Assembly (NCBI GenBank): GCA_014871385.1
Contig: CM026426.1
Span: 58,196,089 to 58,260,088 of the forward strand
DNA length: 64,000 bases
Direction: 5' to 3'
From: Ceratodon purpureus
Taxonomy: Eukaryota > Streptophyta > Bryopsida > Pseudoditrichales > Ditrichaceae
Part shown: piece after piece, positions 47,331 to 58,229 of the stretch
How positions within the stretch are numbered: the first letter of the stretch is position 1
How the letters are laid out: each line of letters starts with the position of its first letter
The notes under the pieces: model-generated
Database searches by the model: none
Told to the model about the DNA's origin: nothing
What the model saw: only the letters and a program-made list of their open reading frames with translations
Program-made: the position numbers and the translations under genes

Positions 47331-48835
47331 ATTCCTCGCACTGGAACTGCCAGTCACTTTCCGGATTTATAGGAGTAGGTATCGGACCGGCGAGATCCGG
47401 ATTAACCGTAAAGTAGGATCCTAGGTAGATGATTAGGAATTAGGGTTTTTGATTGAACTTTTGGCGTCGCCGCTTTTGTGAAAGCCCCTGCTTACTTAAA
47501 CCGGGAAGGCGATGCAGGCCGGGTCTTCGTTTCGCATGATTTCTTCCTATATTCCTTATTAGTGAAGTATTCGTGTTTGCAAGTACTGTGCATGGTTTCT
47601 AGCTAAGTGTGAATGATCCGAGAGGGTGTTGAGAGTTCCGCTGTAGCTCGGATAGGAAGGTGGAAAGATTGAGCAGGTTGTCGTAGGAGTTGAAGCCTCA
47701 CTATTCCGTCCCCAACCCAACCTCACGCGGAATAGCCGTCGCTAAGGTCAAAGCGGATCGAGGCGTACTTGATTGGGCTCCCTGAACTTCTGAAGAGGTT
47801 CCGCACTCTATGAGAGGGGGATTCGGAAAGTGGTATGGGTCACCTAGGGATAACCGGATCTTGGTTCTCTCAAGTCCGGATCCGTTTGTCGTTGTAGTCT
47901 CACAGACCGGAAGTAGCCGCCTGTGTGACCTGCTGGCCAGAGTGTTCTAGGTCAGTTGTAAGGTAGCATCCTTCCCGAGACGTTGGGGTTTGTTGACGAA
48001 AAACACAAAGTAATAGAATAGAGAGCAGAAGAGTTACGTTCCGGAATTACTGTCCGAGCAGTAAGGAGGCTCGGAACGATTGTAAGTAAGTATCGGACAA
48101 AGCACTATTGAATCCCTGGAATATACTCGGAACCTAGTTGACAATACGAGAGTTTACGCTCGTTTTGAGTGTTTTTTGGATGTTAAGTGAGTTTCCGTGT
48201 AGGGTTCCGACACGGTTCTCGTGTTCAGTTAGGTTGCTTGGCAGCTCCAAACCAGCTAGTGCACGTCAGACCTCGAAATCCAGGCGAGCAACTCGACGGC
48301 CGAAAGCCTCATCAGCTGCTCCACTGCTGAGCTGCTGCCTCTTGGATCTCGTTAAAACCATCGTTCCCGCAAAGAGAAAGAGTGAGGAGAGATGAGTGAC
48401 TTGAGAGATGTCCTTAAGAATCACTGCAGGTACCTCACTAACTTCGACGGGAATGGAATTGCTAGGCAGCAGCAAGCAGCAGGCGCTCCACTTTTCATCA
48501 AAATCCGACCTTACCATGAGAACAAGGTAGACACGCTCTTCGTCCCAGTTGGTACCGTCTGATCTGATATGCAAGTGCAACAAGCGCGTCCGTGTCAACC
48601 AATATATCCACTGCCCTCAGCGTAATTCCCCGAAATCCGGCAACTCTCAGCCAGCAGCAGCCTCTGCAGCCTTGAGTAGGTCTTTCAACCTCACGGCAAG
48701 CATGTTCCTCTTGAACCTCTACTTACAACTTAAAAGTATCGCATGAAACATCAGCTTACAAGTTCTTGTCCCTATGCTAACTGCTACATCACCAGCGTGC
48801 AAATGGTCTCACTTCCTAGCTTGTACCTCACAGCA

Positions 48836-48990
48836 GAATGCTCGAGCAGAATGTGAGAGCACACACAATGCGAGAGCAGAATGCGAGATCAGAATGAGAG
48901 AACAGAATGCGAGAGCAAGAATGCGGTTTGTGTGCAGAAAGGGAGAGCAAATTACAAGAGCTGAATGCGAGAACAAAATACGAGAGAAAG
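48836..48990 (+). repeat. Short tandem repeat, GAGAGCAGAATGC type
   Basis: About ten degenerate units of 12-16 bp built on GAGAGCAGAATGC, with variants such as GAGATCAGAAT and GAGAACAAAATAC. Confidence 0.8.
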
Positions 48991-49004
48991 GGTTCTGGCT
49001 CCAG

Positions 49005-49066
49005 GATGGGCTCATAGGCTCGAGCATGGGCTCATGGGCTCCAGCATGTGCTCATGGGCTCAGCAA
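49005..49066 (+). repeat. Tandem repeat of GGGCTCATGGGCTC units
   Basis: Repeated GGCTC-ATGGGCTC-AGCATG words (about 12-16 bp) lie directly before the first copy of the duplicated block. Confidence 0.65.
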
Positions 49067-49368
49067 GGGCTGTGGCTCACCAGATTCCAAATTTTAATAG
49101 CATCGTCCTCGTCCTCTTATGTGTGATGACCGGGTTGCTTGGTGAAGGGGTCACGCGGCATGGGGGAATGAGGGGGGGATTATTTGGCGGGGCCCGGGGG
49201 CAAGTGGGAGGGGTAGTGTTCGGGTTTTCATTTCCGCCGGAAGTTGGTGATGGCAAAAATGAGCTGTTAGATCCGACAGCCCAATTTCGAGAAACACATA
49301 CACGGGGGAAAGCCATGGTGCTACCCCCGTGATGTCCAAGCCCCCGATTGATGCCCCCATGATACTCA
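49067..49368 (+). repeat. Duplicated block, copy 1 (about 0.3 kb)
   Basis: It shares long matches with 49,765-50,086 in direct orientation: AGCATCGTCCTCGTCCTCTT, a G-rich stretch near the middle, GGGTTTTCATTTC, CGAGAAACACATACACGGGG and CCCCCGATTGATGCCCCCAT. The end matches are exact. The middle contains runs of G. No protein is recognised in either copy. Confidence 0.85.
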
Positions 49369-49764
49369 TTTTTTGGTATGGATTGGATACCAATTCAACC
49401 CATGGAATGATCGGGATGATCTTTTTGATAATACACCTTTGTCAAATCATAGATGTACGGTTGGTTTAAGAGGATGCTTTGTAAAAGACATTCTTGTAGA
49501 AGATGAAGCCAGTAATTTATAGAAGGTAATTGACAATCTGATGTCGTGATGGTAAATACAAAAATCAGCATGACCAAACTAAAAATGTTAAGTACAAATC
49601 AAGTATGCTAATAAACAAGATGAAAAAAATTTTGGCCTCCGACCCCAGGTGCTGTGCAGCTCTGTAGCCCAGGTGGGTGGTAAAATCAAAATTAAAATTT
49701 CAAGTTGAAGCGAGTCATTATGCGAGATATGGAGTTGAGGCTCCAGCATGGGCTAATGATGGGC

Positions 49765-50086
49765 AGGGCAGGGGCCGTGGCTCACACCCTGAACCTGATG
49801 TTAGATTTTAAGAGCATCGTCCTCGTCCTCTTATGTGTGCTGATCGGGTTGCTTGGTGAAGGGTCCATGCGGCATTGGGGGGATGGGGGGGGGGGATTAA
49901 TTGGCGGGGCCCAAGGGCAATTGGGAGGGGGAGTATTCGGGTTTTCATTTCTGCCAGAAGTTGGAGATGGCAAAAATGAGCTGTTGGATTTGACACCCCA
50001 ATTTCGAGAAACACATACACGGGGGAAAGCCATGGTGCTACCCTCGTGATGTCCAAGCCCCCGATTGATGCCCCCATGATACTCAT
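49765..50086 (+). repeat. Duplicated block, copy 2 (about 0.3 kb)
   Basis: The partner of 49,067-49,368, separated by about 400 bp of unrelated AT-rich DNA. Small indels and substitutions separate the copies. Both end at CATGATACTCAT and then diverge abruptly, so this is probably the end of a dispersed repeat. Confidence 0.85.
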
Positions 50087-50254
50087 CCTGTTTGATTATA
50101 TGAGGACATGCACTTCTTTAACGTAGGATGTAATTTTATCAGTAAATCATGGAAAATAACATGGTATGGAATTTCTTATTTATTATGTAATACTCTTGCA
50201 TGTGTACAGGCTGTTACATCCACTTGTTGGTCAACATGTTTGCGGGGTGAGACG

Positions 50255-50556
50255 GCAGGAAGCCCAAAGTTGTAGAAGTGGAACTTCTGAGAAGCAATAT
50301 GTCTCAGATTTTAAACGGTGTGCGAACGTACGATGACCTTCTGGGAGTGTTTGAAAAAGTACAAAATCTCCTCGATGGACAAGCAATTGGCGGAAGTAGT
50401 AAAACGGTACCAGATGGAGGCCCAAGATTTAGCTTAAACCCTTCACTTCGTGACTCACCTCAGAACCCTTCAAATGCAGACACGGATGCCTACACGGATG
50501 AAGGAGACCAATTGGAAGACGACCTCCAAAATTCTGAATTTGTGAGAAGGGGTTAA
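50255..50556 (+). CDS. Short hypothetical ORF or exon
   Basis: A frame open after a TGA near 50,249 reads GRKPKVVEVELLRSNMSQIL, then TYDDLLGVFEKVQNLLDG, and ends EGDQLEDDLQNSEFVRRG at a TAA. It is helical at the start and acidic/polar later. There is no clear ATG near its 5' end except an internal one, so it may be a 3' exon. Unrecognised. Confidence 0.3.
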
Positions 50557-52654
50557 TGTACGCTAGACGTAGTGCAGTTTTGGTAAAACAATTGTGTACT
50601 GTTGGGACCTAGGAGTACGAATATGTACTTCTTGTACACTATCACTATCGATCCTAGCCGTTGATTGGATTTCTCAGCAGCTGGGTTTCATGATTAAGAT
50701 CAGCCAATGGCGATGGCCAAAACTGACACAAAAGGATTTGTCTTGATCTGGGAAACCCATGATCCAGCTCGACGGAAGTTGGCGCTCGCCAAATTTAAAG
50801 ACTGTGGTTTGGCGGGAGGGGAGTTCGAGCCTTGGTGGTGGGATCAGATTTGAATGGGGTTGTGAGCATCCTAGATTTTCTATACTAGGTGTCACTGTAC
50901 ACTTATCCTACAGAGTCATCCCTCGCATAAATGTACTTTCATCCTACTTCTAAAAACAATGGATTCAATAAACATCTTAGAGCTATGGATAAGTAACACC
51001 TTCACCATTTTTCTAAGATGAATTTGGGATGAAAAATATTTTGGTAGAGTGATTGGATGTAAAAAGTATTATGGAGATAAGAATAGATATAATTAAATTA
51101 GAGTAATGTAATGTAATGTAAATGAATTTTGAAAAGGAATTTGGGGATCAATATGGACATTCTATTGTGATATTTAGTAATGTAGTAAATGTCTTGGTTA
51201 TTTGTGATAGAGGAAAAGGCATTCTAAAAAATTTTATGAAGCAATTTCAATATTCTATATTTGTATTAATATTCTATATTTGTATAATTAGTCAATTTCT
51301 ATACGTGAGGTATATATGACATACATAGGGGGTTGAATTTTTAAAAAATAGATAAATAAAAAAACCCGAATAAGCTATCAATGGCAAATACAAAAGGAGT
51401 TGAAAAGAAATGAAGAAATAAAATAAGATAAAGTAAGATGAATTGAAAAATAAGCTATCAAAATGAAATACATAAGGGGTGGAATAAAAAAATAAATTAA
51501 ACATTTCAATATAGAGATACAAATACAAATAGGAAAAGCCATTAAAATCAAGTACATAAGGGGTTGGAAATTAATTTTAAAATGATGAAAAGAATAAGGT
51601 ATCAAAATCAAATATAAAAGCAGTTGAATAAAGAATAAAAAGTAAATAAAAATGCTTCCACACCTTGGTGTCTTTTTTTCCAATGAATAATGATACCTTT
51701 GTATTTTTTGGAAATAAGTGGACATGACTAACATGTATTGTTTAGAAGTAAGGAAGCTATGGTGTTTTTAGAAATTAAATAAGTCCTGTAGAATGTCAAC
51801 TTCGAGCATTAAAAAATGAGGCAATGAAATATTTGACCCTTCGTGCTATAATTAAATGTATAAACAACTTCAAAATTTTATATCTAAGACCTATTATTTG
51901 AAAAAACATTAGGTAAGTTATCTGTAGTTTTATGAGGAAGGTTTTGCCACGTTTACATTTTTTAATTAAAGTGTTTCAAGTTGACTTGGACGAAGGTTTA
52001 GTGGATAAAATTGCACTCTCTACAAAATTTACTTTGAAGTATCTTTAGGCAAGGAAATTTCCTCACTAAACATCTAGTTTTTTTCCTTTCTGAAGTACTC
52101 TTTATTAACCTTTCCTTTCTTTCATTTAAAAAAAAAAAAAATTGTTTTCCTTATCTTCTTTCATTATCGATATTTTAGTTTATTTCCTTTCTGTTCACTC
52201 ATCTTTATTTTATTAATTTTTTAATTTTTTTTCCTTCTTTTCTCTTCTATCATTACTTATTTTTTTTTTTTCAAATTTATTTTTCTTCGGTTCCGTCTTC
52301 TTATTATTTATTTTTTAATTTTTTAATTTTTTTCTGGACAAAGGATGCTATGAATCATTGATGAATTTGGGGATCAAATTGAAAGAACATTCTAAGGTAC
52401 TTTACTTATATGTCAAAGATGGCGCTAAGTGAAGAACAGAGCTTTCTAACTGATGTGGATGCCTTAATACCGCACCCAGGGTTAAAGAACTGGTGACCGG
52501 AGGTTACCATCCGGGTTACTCATGGACGCAACCGGTGATCACCGGTAACCAAGGATCCTCTCAACATTGGTGACTGGTGACCGCATGTAACCATCGTCTC
52601 CCACCTCGCCTCGGGGAAAGGCTGTGCAGAGTCCCTAGGGGTTTTGCAACGTTG
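50557..52654. other. AT-rich DNA without supported genes
   Basis: Contains a degenerate long-period repeat (51,316-51,630), T-rich tracts at 52,080-52,330, and palindromic GGTGACCGG/CCGGTGATCACCGG words near 52,492-52,590. No gene is supported. Confidence 0.5.
51316..51630 (+). repeat. Degenerate repeat, five copies of a 30-bp word spaced 57-86 bp
   Basis: The word TATCAAAATCAAATACATAA followed by GGGGTTG recurs near 51,316, 51,373, 51,451, 51,537 and 51,598. The DNA between is A-rich. The irregular spacing argues against a simple satellite. Confidence 0.6.
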
Positions 52655-52659
52655 GTCTG

Positions 52660-52732
52660 CGCTCGGTGTGTGGGCGAGGAGGCTCGGTGTGTGGGCGGGC
52701 AGGCTCGGTGTGGGCGGAGAAGCTCGGTGTAG
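52660..52732 (+). repeat. Tandem GCTCGGTGTGTGGGCG repeat, four units
   Basis: Four copies of GCTCGGTGT(GT)GGGCGG, each about 20-24 bp with small differences, just upstream of the GC-rich coding region at 52.9 kb. Confidence 0.75.
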
Positions 52733-52872
52733 GGGGAGGGGAGAGATGTGTGGGGTGAGGGGAACTACTCGTGATTTTTGGGGCCATTGCGCTGGGTGTG
52801 AGGGCCGGCATTGCTATTGAGAGTTGAATTGGAGTTGTGGGCTAGGAGTGTGCGCCGAGAGGTGGATTTAGC

Positions 52873-54672
52873 ATGGATCGATCCATGAGCGGGAGGTCTG
52901 GGAGTGCAGCCATTGCTCGTGCCGGGAGAAGCGGTTCGGTCAGGGCGAGAGGGAGGCAGGGCGAGTGCAGTGACAAAGAGGGCGACTTGCGGTCCCCGCG
53001 CAAGAAGGCGAGGTTGGCGGTGAAAGAGGGCGGAGCAGGCGATAGTACTAGGGACAATGTAGCGCCTTGGAGGAGGGGAGCAGCGACTACATCGGAGCCC
53101 TGTGATAGAGAAGGAGGAGCTACTGTGGAGGGCGAAGGAGGGAGAGCTCTTCATGAAGTCGAGGGAGCTGCAAAGGCTAGCACGAAGAAGAGGGGGAAGT
53201 CCGTGGGGAGGTCTGAGCGAGCTATCAACAGCGTAGAAGATGTAGATGAGGAGATCGCGAGGTTGAAGAAGCCACCAAGAGAGCTGAAGAGACGAGATTT
53301 CGAGGAGGAATTCGGGCTCCAGAACGAAGGGGAAAATCTGCATCACTTTCGGAGGAGTACTGTTCCCGCTGATTCGTTGCGGAAATTGTTTGGAAAACCG
53401 TATGGAGATGGTGGGCGCAGCGGCTTTTACTGACAGGATTGTGACAAGGTTGAGGTCGTTGATAGAGTTAAGTACCTGTATCCGACTCTCTACCAACATG
53501 GAGAAGGGGAGAGCCCCAACCTCATCACGGTGCGGTTTGCTGAGGGGGTAATTCTTGAGTCAAGAAGATCGCAAAGTCCAAGACCGTGGAGGGGAAGGGA
53601 AGGATTGACGTGCGAGGGAACAAATGGCAGGGAATCAAGGTCAAAGGCGGTTCAAGGTGAAGATGGAGTAGGGCAGCAATGGAAGGGAGCAGGCCACGCG
53701 GAAGGTGGAGGAGGGAGCAGGGTCTGAGGGAATAGTGCAGAGAGGAGGAAGGCTTCGCTATGGTGAGGGGGATGGCGGGCTTGAGTCCGCAAGGGAGTCG
53801 GGGATATGTTTGCACGAGGACGTTGCAGCTGGAGGGAGGGGTACAGAGCTGAAGAAGGGAGAAGCTTTGGAGCGGCTGCAAGTTGTTGAAGGTCTGATGG
53901 TAGCAATACACTCGGAGCTGAAGCACAAGCGAGAGGAGAAGAAGAAGGCGGCACAGAGGCTTGATGGCGCGGTTTGGAGGAGCAAACAATCGGAATGGGG
54001 TGTAGGGATGCTGAAGAAGCAAGAAGAACTGAAGGCAGTGTTGATCAAGGCACTAGAGGAGGAAGTAGTAGAGGCCGATGTCTACAAGGAGAAAATCAAA
54101 ATGGAGGGAATCCAAGAACAATTAGCGGAGGAGGATGTGAAGGCTGCATCTGCGAGGGAAGAGCTAAAATCCGAGGAAGCTGAGATCCAATTGCCAACAA
54201 GGGGATTAGAAACGAGACACTTACAATTCGACGCTCTTGCAGCAGAGAAATTTGCCCTCAAACAAGGAAGGAGTGGTGCTAATTTCAGCCCCATCCAATG
54301 GTGTATGCACTTGGAGATCCGGCTATAGTAGAGTTTGATGTCATCGATGAGAGCAAGTTCATTCGAATTACTGCTTGTAGCTTGTGCAATTTTCCATTTC
54401 CTCATAATGATATAACTGTTAGCTCTTGTAAGCATCTGTACCGTTCCTACTGTGCTTCGGTGTTGTATGTGGAAAGCTGTAAGTGTGTGGCGGAATGGTG
54501 CGGAGAGTTGTCCCATCCAGACTGGCATCGGAGCTTCGGTTGGGGGGAGCCATCTGCAGAGCTACTAGAGAGGGCGTTGATGTTGGGATTGGCTGAGGAA
54601 AGAAGAAGATTGCTGCAAGAGAGAACAGACCAAGCTAGGGCGGTGGTACCCTTAGATGGTATGTTTACTTGA
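52873..54672 (+). pseudogene. Decayed multi-part protein with RING-like Cys/His cluster
   Basis: ATG at 52,873 starts a basic, low-complexity N-terminus (MSGRSGSAAIARAGRSGSVR, SPRKKARLAVK). An acidic conserved-looking block follows (VEDVDEEIARLKKPPRELKR, FEEEFGLQ). TGA at 53,431-53,433 follows GRSGFY, but the same frame continues with QDCDKVEVVDRVKYLYPTLY and VRFAEGVILES. A coiled-coil part follows at 53,840-54,270 (KKQEELKAVLIKALEEEVVE). After a frameshift near 54,290 there is a Cys/His cluster: ITACSLCNFPFP, SSCKHLYRSYC and CKCVAEWCGELSHPDWH (C-x2-C...C-x-H...C...C-x-C...C), then GWGEPSAELLERALMLGL. It resembles an atypical RING half-site. Lineage-specific or transposon-derived. The name is unknown to me. 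Confidence 0.5.
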
Positions 54673-55184
54673 CTTCCAATCTTTGACATTTTCAGTATGT
54701 AACCTTCATAGCATGCCATTGCTTTCTGATGCTTTGCGGTTTAGGGTGTACTTTGATGTGATCCAGAGATTAGTGTACATTGCAAAGTACATTTCGGTTT
54801 AAAGTAGGTATTACAATTTTCTCTTTGTTCAGAGTGTTTGGTATTTAGGTACATGCAACAGACTATAGCAAGTACTTTGTGTACTCTAGATCCAAAGTTT
54901 GGGTTGAAAATGTACTAACTTCCCTTGTACGGAGTGAGCACTGTACTTGACGGAGCTACAATAGGTATTTCTTGTCTTCTATCCACTTTGTACTAAAAGT
55001 CGTCTAGGTTTGTCACTAATCCAGTGGGGTTTAGGGAGTACAGTAAATACTCCGGCTTAGTACGGAAGCTCCATTAGTGTAGTTCTTATAGGTAGACATA
55101 GTACTAGTTCATTAGTACATCCTAGAGTGCTTGTGTATTTTAGTACATTGTTTACATCTTCTACAATGTCTAATGTTGTGTGTT
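54673..55184. other. Non-coding, GTAC-rich
   Basis: AT-rich spacer or intron containing about fifteen GTAC tetramers in roughly 420 bp (54,741-55,160). No frame. Confidence 0.7.
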
Positions 55185-56669
55185 ATGGCGTGCTCCAGCT
55201 TGAGGTTTGCACCACCTCCTTTAGCGTTGGGCAATTCAAGTCGCGGCGTGGAGGGAGAGACAAGTCAGCCAAATTGGTCGACAAGGGAATGTGAGGGATA
55301 CAGGAAGGCATCGACTTTGATGGCAAAGGGAGCGCGGTCTCTTGAGAGGCGAGAAAGAAGTGAAGTGAAGCCGGTTGAGGGAGTGGTGATGGAGGCCTTG
55401 ACGGGTGGGAATCCTTTGAAGGGATCAGAACCCAATTTGGAGTCTAGGGAAGATTCTTCGGAGGATGAAGAAGAGATAAAGATGTCAAGAGACCATTCCA
55501 GCTCTAGCACGACGATTTCAAGTACAAACAACAAGGACGACGTAGATTCCGAGGAGGCAACGGGGGATGGTGAGGATGGAGGTTGTGACGACGGTGATCA
55601 AACTAAGCAACCTGTCTTGGTAGTCAGCCCAGCCCAGCCTAGAGACACTCTCACGACACCATCTCCACTAGATGGCATTGAGTGTTTTAGGATTGTCCAG
55701 ACCGGCGGTGCAGCGGGAGGAGGTGTGCAAATACTGGTAGGAGACGGCGATCCAGAGGGAGAAGATGATACAGTGGCATGAAGAGGGGGCAGCAGCCACG
55801 GGGAAGGATGGGGAAGCAGGCCAGCAGGAGGAGGGGGGAGCAAGCAGGGGGGAGGAGGGGGCAGCACCCGAGTGGGAGGAGGGGGCAACACGAGTGCGGG
55901 TGGAGGGGGCAGCACCCCAGCGAAAGTAACCAGGTGTTTCTTAGTAGGAGGAGGCAGCCTACTGGAATTAGTAATCAAGGCCTTGGGAGCGGGCCATAGT
56001 CCAGCGCATCAGAGGGATAATGAGAAGCGTGAGGAAGGGAAGTTACAAGTAGAAGAGGGGGAGAAGGGCAAGGAGAGGAAGTCATCACCACAGACTCTAA
56101 AGAGCATCCCAGCGAAACCAGGATCCCAATGCTTGCCACGATGCAAAGCAAAGGGGGGGAAGGAAGGGGAGCCTGCGGCAAAGGGAGCGCTGCTGGCTGT
56201 GAAAGGAGGAGAGCCATGCGGGAAGGAAGGGGAGCCAGCCACAAAAGGAGGATCTCCCGTAGCAAAGCAAGGAGAGCTAGAGTCAAAAGAAGTGGAGCCC
56301 GCAGCAGCAAAAGAAGGAGAGCCTGCCACAAAGGAGGGGGAGCCCCCATCGGAGGGGACGAAATCAGCAGTGGAGAGTCCTAGGTCTCCTTTCAAGCTAA
56401 GGGCAAAGAGGGCACGCGGTCCAAGCGTGTCCGATGACACAACACCAGGGGATCTTACTGCACCAGAAAACATCTACTCGGCTGAGAAGACGACCTATAA
56501 GGAGCTTACAGAGATTGCCGGAGGAGGGGCAGCAGCCCAATCGTTGCAGAGGGACAAGTGCCAACCAGAGCACGCACTACAAAGGAGGCCCTGCCAGCAT
56601 CAGGAGAATCTCCTTCTTCGACCAAGGTTAAGACTAAACAGGGGGAAAAGATCAAGGGTGATAAGGTAG
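55185..56669 (+). CDS. Low-complexity acidic/KEGEPA-repeat protein, probably broken
   Basis: The first frame (about 55,185-55,781) is acidic and Ser/Thr-rich (EDSSEDEEEIKMSRDHSSSS, NNKDDVDSEEATGDGEDGG) with a patch FRIVQTGGAAGGGVQILVG. A second frame (from about 55,800 to 56,669) has Gly-rich repeats and then a tandem Glu-Gly-Glu-Pro-Ala repeat region (56,155-56,350; KEGEPAAK, KGGEPCGKEGEPATK), followed by KSAVESPRSPFKLRAKRARG. It may be the disordered N-terminal part of the SUVR-like gene downstream, since such regions precede the pre-SET domain, but no join is proved. Confidence 0.35.
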
Positions 56670-57125
56670 GTGGCGCTCTCTTACTAAAGAAATGGAGAGG
56701 TGCCACATAGAATGAGGGTCAGACAGTGGACTGTCGTTACAGTTCATTATTTTTGTTTTTTTTTGGTTTTTGCTATCAAGCAGTTTACCTGCACTAGTAT
56801 GCTTGGATAAATTGGCATTGCAGGTACTTCCATGTATCATACCTCATCTATGAGGCCCCTCTAATGAGAACTGTTCACGGCTGAGATTCTTTGTTTATCC
56901 ATTGGCGTTGATGGTTTTTTTAATAAGTTTGTTCCTTGATGAATTATTTGATGTTTTCAGTTCTTGAATAACTATGCAGTAGGTAGTTGGTTGCTCCGAT
57001 GTTGAATATTTTCTTGCACTTTGTTTTTTTCGCATCATGACTTGGGAAGGTGGTCTGGTGGGATGTGATTCAACTAGGCCAACAGTTGGTATGATCCTGG
57101 AGATCTGTCTAATGGGCTTGAGAGG

Positions 57126-58195
57126 GTGCCTATCCTTGTTGGTCAGTTTGATATTGCTATGCGTTATTTTCAGTATGTGAACTCTTGTGTGGTCTATGAC
57201 CAGGACCGGATACCTACCACCCTAGAGAGTTTCCGCCCCCGGGACTACTGCTTGTGTTCCTCGGAATGTCTCCGTGGAAGTGGTACGTGTGCATGCCAAG
57301 AGCAGTCCTTAGGTGGAGTCGGCTACAACAATGGAGGACTTCTGGAGGACATGGCTCTTGATCAGTTCAACACCGGCGATGCTAACTAATGTAAGAAGGA
57401 TTCAGGGTGTCTAAATGGGAATGAAGTTTGTGAGGGTCAGGTGCCTCGCCCATTTGTTAAGGAGTGCAATGATAAGTGTAGGTGTCGTGGTGATTGTGGC
57501 AATCGTGTTGTTCAGCAGGGGATGAAGTATCGAGTAGAGGTTTTTTGTACATCCCTTACGGGATGGGGGATTCGGACATGTGAGCTTATATCTAGAGGTG
57601 CGTTTGTTTTTGAGTTGATGGGAGAGATTGTAACTAATGCTGTGCAAATGTTTAGAAACTCAGGGGTAGATGGGGGTCAGTCCTATAGCTTGCAACTCAA
57701 TGCTCATTGGGCCACAGAGCGGAATTTGGACGACAACAATGCATTGTGCTTGGACAGTGCTCGATTTGGCAATGTTGCCAAATTTTTGAACCACAGGTTA
57801 GAGTCTGATTCCATTTTCTCTACATTGGCCTCCCCTTCCTTGTGTCCAATTCAATGTGACCTGACCGTGGGCCTTTGTCCTACAAGTGTGAAGATTCTAA
57901 CTTAGTGGACATTCCAGTGTCAATAGAGAGTGTTGATCACCGGTATTACCATGTGGCATTCTTTGCTAGTCGAATTATATATCCTGGAGAGGAACTAACA
58001 TGGGATTATGGCACAGATTTTTCTAAAGAAGATCCGGATTTGCCTAAATTTACTTGTAAATGCAAAAGTGCTAAGTGTAGAGACGGTATAATACCACTTG
58101 CAGTCCGAAAGCCCCCCCCCGCACATTGCATAGGAGTAGATGACTTTGGCATTGTGCTTGAACTTTACCATTTTCTGAAGTATGCATACATTTGC
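57126..58195 (+). pseudogene. SUVR-type histone lysine methyltransferase (pre-SET/SET/post-SET), interrupted
   Basis: Residues 15-90 hold a pre-SET Cys cluster: CLCSSECLRGSGTCACQEQ, then, after a TAA at 57,387-57,389 in the same frame, CKKDSGC, ECNDKCRCRGDCGNRVVQ. The SET part follows: GWGIRTCELISRGAFVFELM, ALCLDSARFGNVAKFLNHR, then after a short intron CEDSNLVDIPV, YYHVAFFASR and GEELTWDYG. Post-SET: CKCKSAKCRDG. This order and NHR/ELTWDYG motifs match plant SUVR1/2/4 (H3K9 methylation). The TAA lies in the pre-SET zinc cluster where a Tyr/Cys would be expected. The intron (57,796 to about 57,884) has a donor at CACAG|GTTAGA, but the acceptor does not join in phase with C-E-D-S, so this copy is likely non-functional. 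Confidence 0.7.
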
Positions 58196-58229
58196 ACATT
58201 CTTGTATTTTTCATGCGGTTGCCCTTAAT

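Larger units (their letters stand above)
44199..48200 (+). mobile_element. Copy B of the 3.6-4.0 kb repeat element
   Basis: Homologous over its full length to the minus-strand copy at 20,322-23,960, in opposite orientation (the two 5' ends face each other across about 20 kb). Leader, ORF and an 0.85-kb tail are all shared. It contains a 400-bp insertion (46,190-46,589) absent from copy A. No LTRs, terminal inverted repeats or target duplications are visible at the homology limits. Confidence 0.8.

Noticed and set aside
53525..54048. Minus-strand Leu/Pro/Ser-rich frames opposite the coiled-coil gene
   Set aside because: They mirror the Glu/Lys/Gly-rich plus frame and carry no motif.
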